DNA of 64,000 bases. Source: Promicromonospora panici. GTDB taxonomy: Bacteria; Actinomycetota; Actinomycetes; Actinomycetales; Cellulomonadaceae. The notes under the pieces were generated by a model that saw only the letters and a program-made list of their open reading frames with translations, had not been told where the DNA came from and did not search any database. Within the stretch, counting starts at the first letter, position 1, and each line of letters opens with the position of its first letter. Below, piece by piece: positions 43,877 to 52,005 of the stretch. A program made the translations under genes and the position numbers. The stretch lies in NCBI RefSeq assembly GCF_900608595.1, contig NZ_UWYY01000014.1:124001-188000 (forward strand). Direction: 5' to 3'.

Positions 43877-44158
43877 ATGGGGATCCTCTCGATATTCGAG
43901 TAATGAGGTCCAATGCCACGCGGCCAGCGTACGTGGCAGGGCTTGAGAGGTCCCGCCGAATCCAGGATTCTCCCTCGCCGTCCGCTCCTCCTCGCCCCTA
44001 CCGCCAGGTTCACGACAAATGTCGGCGCAATTCACCGAGAACCTTTCAGAGTGCTTGAATCGGCCCAGTGGTATTTACTGTTGCGCAGGTAAGCGCGTCC
44101 CGAACGCTGGGCAGCCCCCCGGGGTCGGGGTGCCCGTTTCCGAACGTACGGGGGCGTC

Positions 44159-46060
44159 GTGAACCACCAGCGTGCGACCGGTTTCGCAGCATTGCGTCGT
44201 TCCCTGTGGCATGTTCGCCGCGGCGGTCTCGCCCAGCTCCGCACTCACCTCCGTCGGCAGCGTGTCCCGCTGGCCGGGCACTCGAGCGGCGCGCACATGA
44301 CCCGGAAGGGCCTCACCTTCGACCCGTGGCCGACTGCGCGCGGCGGGTCCGGGCAGTCGGCGTCCGGTCTCCGTGTGGGCGTCATCCTGGACGATTTCTC
44401 CCGGCTGGCGTTCGCACCCGAGTGGGACCAGGTCGCGGTGACGCCCGCCTCGTGGCGCGGCGACCTGGACGCAGGGCTGGACCTGCTGTTCGTCGAGTCC
44501 GCGTGGCACGGCAACGGCGACGCGTGGCAGTACCACCTCACCGGCCCGACGGCGCCGCGGCCCGCCCTGCTGGAGCTCGTCGAGGCGTGCCGTGCCGCGG
44601 GAGTGCCCGCGGTCTTCTGGAACAAGGAAGACCCGGTCCACTTCGCTGACTTCCTCGACTCGGCAAAGTTGTTCGACCGTGTGTACACGACCGATGTGGG
44701 CCGGGTGCCGGCCTACGTCGAGGCGCTCGGCCACGACCGCGTCGGTGTGCTCGAGTTCGCGGCGCAACCCGCGATCCACAACCCGGTACGGCTCCACGGC
44801 GAGGGCCCGCAGCGCGACGTGGCATTCGCCGGGACGTACTTCGCGCACAAGTATCCCGAGCGGCGCGAGCAGATGGACCTGCTGCTCGGGGGCGCGCTCG
44901 ACGCGTCGCCGAAGATGGCGCACGGCCTCGAGATCTTCTCCCGCTTCCGGGGCAGGGACGAGACCTACCAGTTCCCGCCGCCGCTGGACCGGCGGGTGGT
45001 CGGCTCGCTCGACTACGACCGGATGCTCACCGCGTACCGGGACTACAAGGTCTTCCTGAACGTGAACTCGGTGGTGGACTCCCCGAGCATGTGCGCGCGG
45101 CGGATCTTCGAGATCACCGCGAGCGGGACGCCGGTCGTGTCGACGCCGAGCGCCGCGGTCGGAGAGTACTTCCCGGGCGACGAGGTGTTCGTGGTCCCGG
45201 ACCGGAACTCGGCCGCGTCGACGGTGCGGGCGCTGGTCCGGTCCCCGGAGCTGCGTGATCGCGCGGTACACAAGGGGCAGCGCCGGATCTGGCGGGAGCA
45301 CACCTACTCGGCTCGCGCAAAGAAGGTGCTCCACGCGGTGGGTCTTGCCGATTCCCCGGCGGTCCCGCGACCGACCGTGACGGCCCTGGTCTCGACGAAC
45401 CGTCCGCATCAGCTCGACCATGTGCTCGAGCAGCTCGGCGCGCAGGAAGACGTGAACCTGCAGGTCGCGCTGCTGACGCACGGGTTCGAGATCGAGGAGG
45501 CCGATGTCGGGGCACGCGCCAAGGATGCGGGTGTGCAGGAGCTGGTCCTGCTGTCCGCGGGCGCCGAGGTGCACCTGGGCGAGTGCCTCAATCTCCTCCT
45601 CGATGCCGCTGACGGTGACGTGATCGCCAAGATCGACGACGACGACCTGTACGGCCCGCAGTACCTGTCCGATCAGCTCTACGCGATGGCCTACTCGGGT
45701 GCGGACGTGGTGGGCAAGCAGGCGCACTACATGTATCTCGCGGGCCACGACCTGACGATGCTGAGGTTCGCCGACCGCGAGCACCGGTACACGGACAGAG
45801 TCATGGGCCCGACGATCGTCGCGCGCCGGGCGCTGGCCGCGCAGGTGCGGTTCGCCGCACTCCCGCGCGGCGAGGACACGACGTTCCTGCAGGACGTCGT
45901 GTCGGCCGGGGGCAGGGTGTACTCCGCCGACCGGTTCAACTTCGTCCAGGTGCGCGGCGCCTCCGGCGCTGGACACTCCTGGGACGCGTCAGACATCGAG
46001 CTGCTCGCGAGCGGCTCGGCCACCTTCTACGGACGTGCGACTGCGCACGTCATGTTCTGA
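44159..46060 (+). CDS. Bifunctional glycosyltransferase: CgeB-like GT-B domain then GT2 domain
   Basis: This 633-residue cytoplasmic protein has an N-terminal CgeB/Glyco_trans_1_2 GT-B part (about 75-390), with VPAVFWNKEDPVHF, YTTDVGRVPAYVEAL, DVAFAGTYFAHKYPERR and CARRIFEITASGTPVVSTPS. The C-terminal GT-A part (about 400-620) has VTALVSTNRPHQLDHVL, then IAKIDDDDLYGPQYL with an acidic metal site. It is the same two modules as in the larger enzymes downstream but in reverse order. GTG 44159 follows GGGGGC. It heads a run of six genes on the plus strand (44.2-56.1 kb) and probably builds a non-reducing part of the glycan. Confidence 0.8.
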   Translation: MNHQRATGFAALRRSLWHVRRGGLAQLRTHLRRQRVPLAGHSSGAHMTRKGLTFDPWPTARGGSGQSASGLRVGVILDDFSRLAFAPEWDQVAVTPASWRGDLDAGLDLLFVESAWHGNGDAWQYHLTGPTAPRPALLELVEACRAAGVPAVFWNKEDPVHFADFLDSAKLFDRVYTTDVGRVPAYVEALGHDRVGVLEFAAQPAIHNPVRLHGEGPQRDVAFAGTYFAHKYPERREQMDLLLGGALDASPKMAHGLEIFSRFRGRDETYQFPPPLDRRVVGSLDYDRMLTAYRDYKVFLNVNSVVDSPSMCARRIFEITASGTPVVSTPSAAVGEYFPGDEVFVVPDRNSAASTVRALVRSPELRDRAVHKGQRRIWREHTYSARAKKVLHAVGLADSPAVPRPTVTALVSTNRPHQLDHVLEQLGAQEDVNLQVALLTHGFEIEEADVGARAKDAGVQELVLLSAGAEVHLGECLNLLLDAADGDVIAKIDDDDLYGPQYLSDQLYAMAYSGADVVGKQAHYMYLAGHDLTMLRFADREHRYTDRVMGPTIVARRALAAQVRFAALPRGEDTTFLQDVVSAGGRVYSADRFNFVQVRGASGAGHSWDASDIELLASGSATFYGRATAHVMF

Positions 46061-46067
46061 GGTTCGC

Positions 46068-47318
46068 ATGGGAATCAACAAGGTCGGCGTCATCGGCCTG
46101 GGCTACATCGGGCTCCCCACTGCCGCGATCCTCGCGGACAGCGGTCTCAGCGTGACAGGCATCGACGTCGACCTCGACACCGTGGATGCCGTGAACCGCG
46201 GCGAGGTGCCCTTCGTGGAGCCGGACCTCGCGGGGTATGTCAAGGGCGCCGTCGCCGCCGGGAGACTCCGCGCTGCGCACGCGCCCGAACCGGCCGACGC
46301 GTTCATCGTCGCCGTGCCGACGCCGATGATGGGTGAGCACGAGCCCGACCTGAGCTACGTCCGGGCCGCGGCCAAGGTGCTCGCGCCGACGCTGACCGGC
46401 GGGGAGCTCGTCATTCTCGAGTCGACGTCGCCGCCCGGCGCGACCCGGCAGATGGCTGGCTGGATCCTCGACGAACGTCCCGACCTGAGCCTGGATGCTG
46501 CCGACGACAAGCCGATGATCCACGTGGCGTACTGCCCCGAACGCGTGCTGCCCGGACGGGTCATGGTCGAGCTGGTGACCAACGACCGGATCATGGGTGG
46601 CCTGACGCCGGAGGCGGCCGAGCGGGCGCGCGACCTGTATCAGGTGTTCTGCCAGGGCGAGATCCTGCTGACGGACTCTGTCACCGCCGAGATGACGAAG
46701 CTCGTGGAGAACTCGTTCCGCGATGTCAACATCGCGTTCGCCAACGAGCTGTCCGTGATCGCAGACCGGATCGGCGTCGACGTGTGGGAGCTCATCCGCC
46801 TCGCGAACCGCCACCCGCGCGTGAACATCCTGCAGCCCGGACCGGGCGTGGGTGGGCACTGCATAGCGGTGGACCCATGGTTCATCGTCGACGTCGCGCC
46901 CGAGAAGGCGCGCCTCATCCGGACGGCGCGCGAGGTGAACGACGCCAAGCCCCGCTGGGTGCTGCACAAGGTGCTGGACGCCGTGGCCGGATCCGCGTCG
47001 CCGGTGATCGCCGCCTACGGCCTGGCGTTCAAGCCGAACATCGATGATCTGCGCGAGTCGCCGGCGGTCGAGATCGTGCGCGAGATGGCAGCGACGTTCC
47101 CGAATGCGGAAGTGCTCGTGGTGGAGCCGCACGTGGACGCAGTGCCGGTCCAGCTCGCGGAGTTCGGCAACGTGCGGCTGGTCGATGCCTCCGAGGCACT
47201 GGCGAGGGGCGATGTCCAGGTACTGCTGGTGGACCACGCAGCCTTCCGTGGCCTGGCGGAGGACCTCGCGCGGCGGCGGCTGATCGACACGCGCGGGATG
47301 ACGGCGGCACCGCGGTGA
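46068..47318 (+). CDS. wecC: UDP-N-acetyl-D-mannosaminuronate dehydrogenase-like (WecC-type nucleotide-sugar dehydrogenase)
   Basis: This 416-residue NAD-dependent enzyme oxidises C6 of a UDP-hexose to the uronic acid. It has the Rossmann GVIGLGYIGLPTAAIL start, VAVPTPM, ESTSPPGAT, KLVENSFRDVNIAFANEL (catalytic-region Lys) and the active-site Cys C265 in GPGVGGHCIAVDPWF. LAFKPNIDDLRESPA binds NAD at the other lobe. The ENSFRDVNIA and HCIAVDPWF forms are those of UDP-ManNAc dehydrogenases rather than UDP-glucose dehydrogenases. No wecB epimerase is nearby. ATG 46068 has GAGG at 6 nt. Its stop overlaps the GTG of the next gene, so the product is made in step with the glycosyltransferases. Confidence 0.88.
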   Translation: MGINKVGVIGLGYIGLPTAAILADSGLSVTGIDVDLDTVDAVNRGEVPFVEPDLAGYVKGAVAAGRLRAAHAPEPADAFIVAVPTPMMGEHEPDLSYVRAAAKVLAPTLTGGELVILESTSPPGATRQMAGWILDERPDLSLDAADDKPMIHVAYCPERVLPGRVMVELVTNDRIMGGLTPEAAERARDLYQVFCQGEILLTDSVTAEMTKLVENSFRDVNIAFANELSVIADRIGVDVWELIRLANRHPRVNILQPGPGVGGHCIAVDPWFIVDVAPEKARLIRTAREVNDAKPRWVLHKVLDAVAGSASPVIAAYGLAFKPNIDDLRESPAVEIVREMAATFPNAEVLVVEPHVDAVPVQLAEFGNVRLVDASEALARGDVQVLLVDHAAFRGLAEDLARRRLIDTRGMTAAPR

Positions 47319-50300
47319 GCTCGACACGCCGTCGTGCCCTGCTCGCGAGCATGCTCCTGTCGGCATGCATCGTCCTTGTCGTCGTGGCAGTGGCCGCTCA
47401 GGGTGACTTGCGCCGGGTCGCGGCGGCACTGCTGGTAGCTGTGGGGGCGAGCACGACTGCGGCGCTGATCATCGTCCGCTCCGCGAGGCGGATCCTCGCG
47501 GCGCAAGGGCGGACCGAGCGCCGGGCGGCCGAGCACCACAAGCGCGCCTCGGTCTGGAACTTCCGGCTGACGCGAGCTCTCGGTCTCGGATCGGCGCCCG
47601 CGCGCGACGCAGACTCACCCGCAGGCAACGAGGCAACGCGGCACCAGAGTCTCCTGGCGACGGCACTTCCGGAACGGGGATGGCTCGCGGCCTACGCACT
47701 GGTCATAACAGTTCTCGCGGCCTCCGCACCGGCTACGGCAGGCGATCTGCGCCGGCTCGTCATCACGCTGCTGTGCGCGGTCCTGGCTGTCGGCGCCGTG
47801 GGTGCGGTAGTGCGGGTTGCCGAACGCCGCGTTCTGGACAGGCAAGAACGCGTCGAGCGGACGCTCGCCGGATATCACAAACGCGCCTCGGTCTGGAACT
47901 ACCACCTGTCGCAGGCACTGGGCATCGCACAGGACGGCCCTGCGACCCCAGCGAAGCTGGTTGACGTCGTCGGCCTCGACGGTGCCGGACCATTACATGT
48001 GAAGCGGCACGCAGGTGCGCGCAGCCTCCTCGACGGGGGTGTGTTCGACGCCGAGTACTACTCGGCGCTGGTGGACGCCGAGTTCGCGTCGTCTCTGGAC
48101 GCGGCGTCGCACTATCTCGCCGTCAACGCTCGGTACGGACTCGAGCCGACGCCGTTCCTGGACCGGTCGAGCATGCCGACCGAGGTACGGCGGGCACTCG
48201 CCAAGGGCGATCCGGAGCCGCTCCTGTCGTTCCTGCGCTCGGCCGAGGTCTTTGACGGACCGCTGAGCCAGTTGTTCGACGCACGTCAAAGCGCCGTCAC
48301 GCCGGGCGAGGCCGCCACGCACCCCGGCGGCGCGCTCGGAGCCTTTCTTGCTCGGGCTGGAGCGTCCGCCGAGCTGCCCGTCGATCCCGGGGCGCCGAAT
48401 GACGGCACACATGTGCTGGACGTGCGCTCGGCGCTCTTGCGGCATGCTCGGGACACGCGGGCCGCTGCCCGCTTGCTGGGCCCCCGGCTCCTGGATACCT
48501 GGGACAGCGCGGCCGAAGCGGGCTGGATCTCTCGGGCGCGCGCGGCAGTCACGGGCGACCTACCTGTCGTCAGCGTCGTGCTGCCCGTGCGGGACCGTGC
48601 TGATCTGGTGGTCACAGCGATCCGTTCCGTGCAGGCGCAGAGCCACGAACGATGGGAGCTCGTCGTCGTCGACGACGGCTCCACCGACCCGACCGCTTCC
48701 CGAGTGAGGGCGCTGGCGGCGGAGGACGGCCGAATCAGGCTCATCACCGGTACGGGTCGGGGCGTCTCGAACGCGCGCAACCTCGGTCTGGAGCATGCGA
48801 CGGGCACCTACGTCGCCTTCCTGGACAGCGATAACACCTGGGTGCCCGAGTACCTGGAGCTCATGCTGGCGGTTATGGTCCGCGACGACCTCGGCGCCGC
48901 ATACGCCGCGACGGCGCTGAAGTTGGCCTCGGGTACGCGCTATCGCGCCTTCTCCGGCGGTCTCGACCACCTGCTGGTGCTCAACCATGTAGATCTCAAC
49001 GTCTTCATGGTCAGGGCGGACGTGCTGCGGCACGCCGGGCGGTTCGACGAGGGCCTGCGCCGCTGGGTCGATCACGACTTCGTGATCCAGGTGGCGAAGG
49101 TGACCGAACCGGTGCTGCTTCCGTTCATCGGTTGCCGGTACGACGACTCCGGGGAGGCCGACGACCGGATCACGGTGCGCGAGTCGGAGCACTGGCAGTG
49201 GGCCGTGCTCGGCAAGCACTGGACCGACTGGGACGCCGCACCGGCCCCGGTGCCCGGCCGCCTGTCCGTGGTGATCCCCACCTATGACGACAGCCGGATG
49301 ACGACGAGCGCCGTCATGAGCGTGCTCCGCGACGCCGACGCGTCGGGTCTGGACGTCGAGGTGGCCGTGGTCGACAACGGGTCCCGGGTCGACGTCGGAC
49401 AGGAGCTCCTGGCCCGGTTCGGCGTCGGCGGCCGCGTGCGGTACCGGCGCCTTCCCCGCAACTTCAACTTCGCGATCGGCTGCAACGTCGGGGCAGCGAT
49501 GGCGTCCGGCGAGCTGGTCCTGTTCCTGAACAACGATACCGAGGTGCGTCCCGGTGCCCTGGCTCTTCTCATGGCAACGATGTCCGACCCGGAGGTGCTC
49601 GGAGCGCAGCCCCTGCTCGTCCACCGTGACGAGACCATCCAGACAGCGGGCACCGTCTTCACTGCCAGGGACGCATTGCCGAACCACCTGCTCGCCGGCC
49701 ATCCGACCACCGACGCACAGCACCTCCGCGACGCGACGTTCGACGCCGTGTCCGCCGCTGCTCTGGTGATGCGGGCGGCGGACGTACGAGCGCTGGGCGG
49801 TTTCGACCCGGTCTTCGTCAACGGCATGGAGGACGTGGATCTGTGCCTCCGGGCACGTCGGGACATCGGCGGGCGGTTCGTGGTAGTGCCTGCGGCGGTC
49901 GTGACCCACTTCGAGAGCAGGACGGCCGGGCGCAGCGCCGACGTCGCCGAGAACCGCCGCCTGTTCCTCGACCGGTGGCGGGGTGCACTGCCCGGACCCC
50001 AGGACGGCCTCTTCCGCGCGGCCGGGTTCGCCGTGGCGCATGTCGGTACCGACGGTCACCAGGTCCCGGGTCCGCGACCGGTCGTGGTGCGCGATCCGCA
50101 GGACCACCGCACACGCTGGGGGATCCACATCGCGAGTCCCGGCGGCGCGCACGGCGACAGGTGGGGCGACACCCACTTCGCCGAGGCGCTCCGAGATGCG
50201 CTGGAACGGGCCGGCCAGGCCGCCGTCGTCCACCGCCGACAGGCACGGGAGACACCCGCGGCGGCATACGACGATGTCAGCCTGGTGATTCGAGGGCTCG

Positions 50301-51025
50301 ACCGGGTCCGGCCAGTGCCGGGCAAGGTCAACGTGCTCTGGGTGATCAGCCACCCGGACGACGTCTCCGTCGATGAGGTCCGTGAGTTCGACCTCGTCTT
50401 CGCGGCGTCCTACGCATGGTCGAGGAAGATGACCGACCGGTCGGGGCGCCAGGTGCGTCCTTTGTTGCAGGCGACCGCCCCGGAAAGGTTCACCAGCGAC
50501 GTCGAACCCGTGCCGCACGGTGTCCCCGTCTTCGTGGGTGGGGCGCACGCGGGGCGCACGCGCTGGATGGTGAACGCCGCGGTCGAGGCGGGCGTCCCGC
50601 TGGCCGTCTACGGCAGCGGATGGGACGGGCTCCTGCCGGACGGCGTCCTGCGCGGGCAGTACGTGGGCAACCACGAGCTCGCCGCCCACTACCGCGGTGC
50701 GACACGGGTCCTCGCCGACCACTGGGAGCTGATGGCGCGCGAGGGCTTCCTGCAGAACCGTCTTTTCGACGCGGTGGCGACCGGGAGCCGGGTCGTCTCG
50801 GATTCGGTCGACGGCGTCGAGGAGGTCTTCCAGGGGGCGGTGCAGACCTGCCAGGACGGCGCCGAGCTGGCCGCACTGTGTGGTGCGGAGGGGGACGAGA
50901 GGTTCCCCAGCGACGAGGAGATGCAGAAGATCGCCGCGCACGTTCGTACCCACCACTCGTTCGACGCACGCGCGCAGGAGCTGGTCGAGGCAGTCGCGGC
51001 CGTGCGGTCGGGAGGTATTTCATGA
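47315..51025 (+). CDS. 1236-residue membrane-anchored multi-domain glycosyltransferase (GT2-GT2-GT-B)
   Basis: In order: a helix pair (about 8-55), an amphipathic segment with HKRASVWN (75-82), a second helix pair (about 125-165) and a second HKRASVWN (188-195). Then come an FDAEYYSALVDAEF module (near 245), GT2 domain 1 (about 412-640: VSVVLPVRDRADLV, VVDDGSTDPT, LDSDNTW) and GT2 domain 2 (about 650-890: LSVVIPTYDD, LFLNNDTEV, NGMEDVDLCLRAR). A C-terminal CgeB-like GT-B domain (about 925-1225: WGIHIASPGG, RWGDTHFAEAL, LWVISHPDDVS, NRLFDAVATGSRVVSD) follows. Three transferase domains suggest that several sugars are added in one pass. GTG 47315 overlaps the wecC stop (GTGA), and the next gene overlaps its stop. 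Confidence 0.82.
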   Translation: MSSTRRRALLASMLLSACIVLVVVAVAAQGDLRRVAAALLVAVGASTTAALIIVRSARRILAAQGRTERRAAEHHKRASVWNFRLTRALGLGSAPARDADSPAGNEATRHQSLLATALPERGWLAAYALVITVLAASAPATAGDLRRLVITLLCAVLAVGAVGAVVRVAERRVLDRQERVERTLAGYHKRASVWNYHLSQALGIAQDGPATPAKLVDVVGLDGAGPLHVKRHAGARSLLDGGVFDAEYYSALVDAEFASSLDAASHYLAVNARYGLEPTPFLDRSSMPTEVRRALAKGDPEPLLSFLRSAEVFDGPLSQLFDARQSAVTPGEAATHPGGALGAFLARAGASAELPVDPGAPNDGTHVLDVRSALLRHARDTRAAARLLGPRLLDTWDSAAEAGWISRARAAVTGDLPVVSVVLPVRDRADLVVTAIRSVQAQSHERWELVVVDDGSTDPTASRVRALAAEDGRIRLITGTGRGVSNARNLGLEHATGTYVAFLDSDNTWVPEYLELMLAVMVRDDLGAAYAATALKLASGTRYRAFSGGLDHLLVLNHVDLNVFMVRADVLRHAGRFDEGLRRWVDHDFVIQVAKVTEPVLLPFIGCRYDDSGEADDRITVRESEHWQWAVLGKHWTDWDAAPAPVPGRLSVVIPTYDDSRMTTSAVMSVLRDADASGLDVEVAVVDNGSRVDVGQELLARFGVGGRVRYRRLPRNFNFAIGCNVGAAMASGELVLFLNNDTEVRPGALALLMATMSDPEVLGAQPLLVHRDETIQTAGTVFTARDALPNHLLAGHPTTDAQHLRDATFDAVSAAALVMRAADVRALGGFDPVFVNGMEDVDLCLRARRDIGGRFVVVPAAVVTHFESRTAGRSADVAENRRLFLDRWRGALPGPQDGLFRAAGFAVAHVGTDGHQVPGPRPVVVRDPQDHRTRWGIHIASPGGAHGDRWGDTHFAEALRDALERAGQAAVVHRRQARETPAAAYDDVSLVIRGLDRVRPVPGKVNVLWVISHPDDVSVDEVREFDLVFAASYAWSRKMTDRSGRQVRPLLQATAPERFTSDVEPVPHGVPVFVGGAHAGRTRWMVNAAVEAGVPLAVYGSGWDGLLPDGVLRGQYVGNHELAAHYRGATRVLADHWELMAREGFLQNRLFDAVATGSRVVSDSVDGVEEVFQGAVQTCQDGAELAALCGAEGDERFPSDEEMQKIAAHVRTHHSFDARAQELVEAVAAVRSGGIS

Positions 51026-52005
51026 GCCTGCTCGTGGTGCTGGCGCACTTCGACGTCGACCGGACGCTGCGCGCCCACACTCGTCGGACGCTGGAGAACT
51101 ACGCGTCGGCGGCCGACCGCGTGGTCGTGGTGTCGACGTCGGGCATCCAGGACCGCGCCGCCGAGGGGCTGCCGGCCAACGTCGAGATCGTGGCCCGGGG
51201 CAACTTCGGGTACGACTTCTACAGCTACAAGTGGGGGCTGGACGTCGTGGGCGACTACTCCGACTACGAGCGGATCCTCCTCGCCAACGACAGCTTCGTC
51301 GGACCGACGGTGCCGGTCGGAGCGATCGTCGAGAGCGCGCAGTGCCAGTCGGTCGACATGATGGGTATGACGCTCTCCCAGAGCCACGGGACGCACGCCC
51401 AGAGCTTCTTCCTCACCATGAACCAGCGCGTCGCCCGGTCCAACGCGTTCCGCCGCTTCTGGAAGGACATGGTGCCGGTCTCGGACCGGACCAAGGTGAT
51501 CGCGTCCTACGAGGTGGGTATCTCACGGGCTGTGCTCGGCGCGGGCTTCACGGTGGGTGGCTACCTGCAGCCGAGCACCGCTGAGGAGGCCCTCGCGCGG
51601 CGGCGGTTCGAGCACCAGTCCCATGTGCGCCTGCACATCGACCTGACCGAGACGCTGGTCGGCGAGACGTACGTGTGGGACGACGCCCAGCTGAACAGGT
51701 ACAACCCGGTGGTGGCACTCGCAGACCGCGTCCTGCTCGGCGACCGGCTGCCCCTGCTGAAGTTCGACACGCTCCGCTTCGACCCCTACGAGCTGGGTGC
51801 GACCCGGCTGCTGGCGGAGTGCGAGCGGCTGCTTCCGGAGCAGTTCGACGGGGTTCGAGCCTTCCTGCGCGAGACCCGCGCGCAGTACCCGTTCCGGCGG
51901 GGTGAGAACAACATCCTGGTCTCGGAACGGTCGCTTCGTGAGACCGGACGTGGATACCTGATGGATGAGGCCTTCATGGCGCTGGCGGACGGGGAGCACC
52001 GGTGA
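51022..52005 (+). CDS. RgpF-like protein (rhamnan synthesis protein F family)
   Basis: This 327-residue cytoplasmic protein starts MSLLVVLAHFDVDRTL. It contains VEIVARGNFGYDFYSYKWGL, the family hallmark with N-x-GYDF, and ERILLANDSFVGP, with MMGMTLSQSHGTHAQSFFL and VGISRAVLGAGF further on. RgpF proteins take part in rhamnose-glucose polysaccharide assembly in streptococci and recur in rhamnan-type loci. This fits the rhamnosidase and rmlA here. ATG 51022 lies inside the stop of the giant glycosyltransferase (ATGA), and I prefer it over far-upstream in-frame codons. The following gene overlaps its stop (GTGA). Confidence 0.82.
   Translation: MSLLVVLAHFDVDRTLRAHTRRTLENYASAADRVVVVSTSGIQDRAAEGLPANVEIVARGNFGYDFYSYKWGLDVVGDYSDYERILLANDSFVGPTVPVGAIVESAQCQSVDMMGMTLSQSHGTHAQSFFLTMNQRVARSNAFRRFWKDMVPVSDRTKVIASYEVGISRAVLGAGFTVGGYLQPSTAEEALARRRFEHQSHVRLHIDLTETLVGETYVWDDAQLNRYNPVVALADRVLLGDRLPLLKFDTLRFDPYELGATRLLAECERLLPEQFDGVRAFLRETRAQYPFRRGENNILVSERSLRETGRGYLMDEAFMALADGEHR

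Noticed and set aside
50416-51021. Extended N-terminus of the RgpF-like protein
   Set aside because: It overlaps the GT-B domain of the giant glycosyltransferase in another frame and reads as Arg/Gly-rich noise. The ATGA overlap at 51022 and the family N-terminus decide the start.
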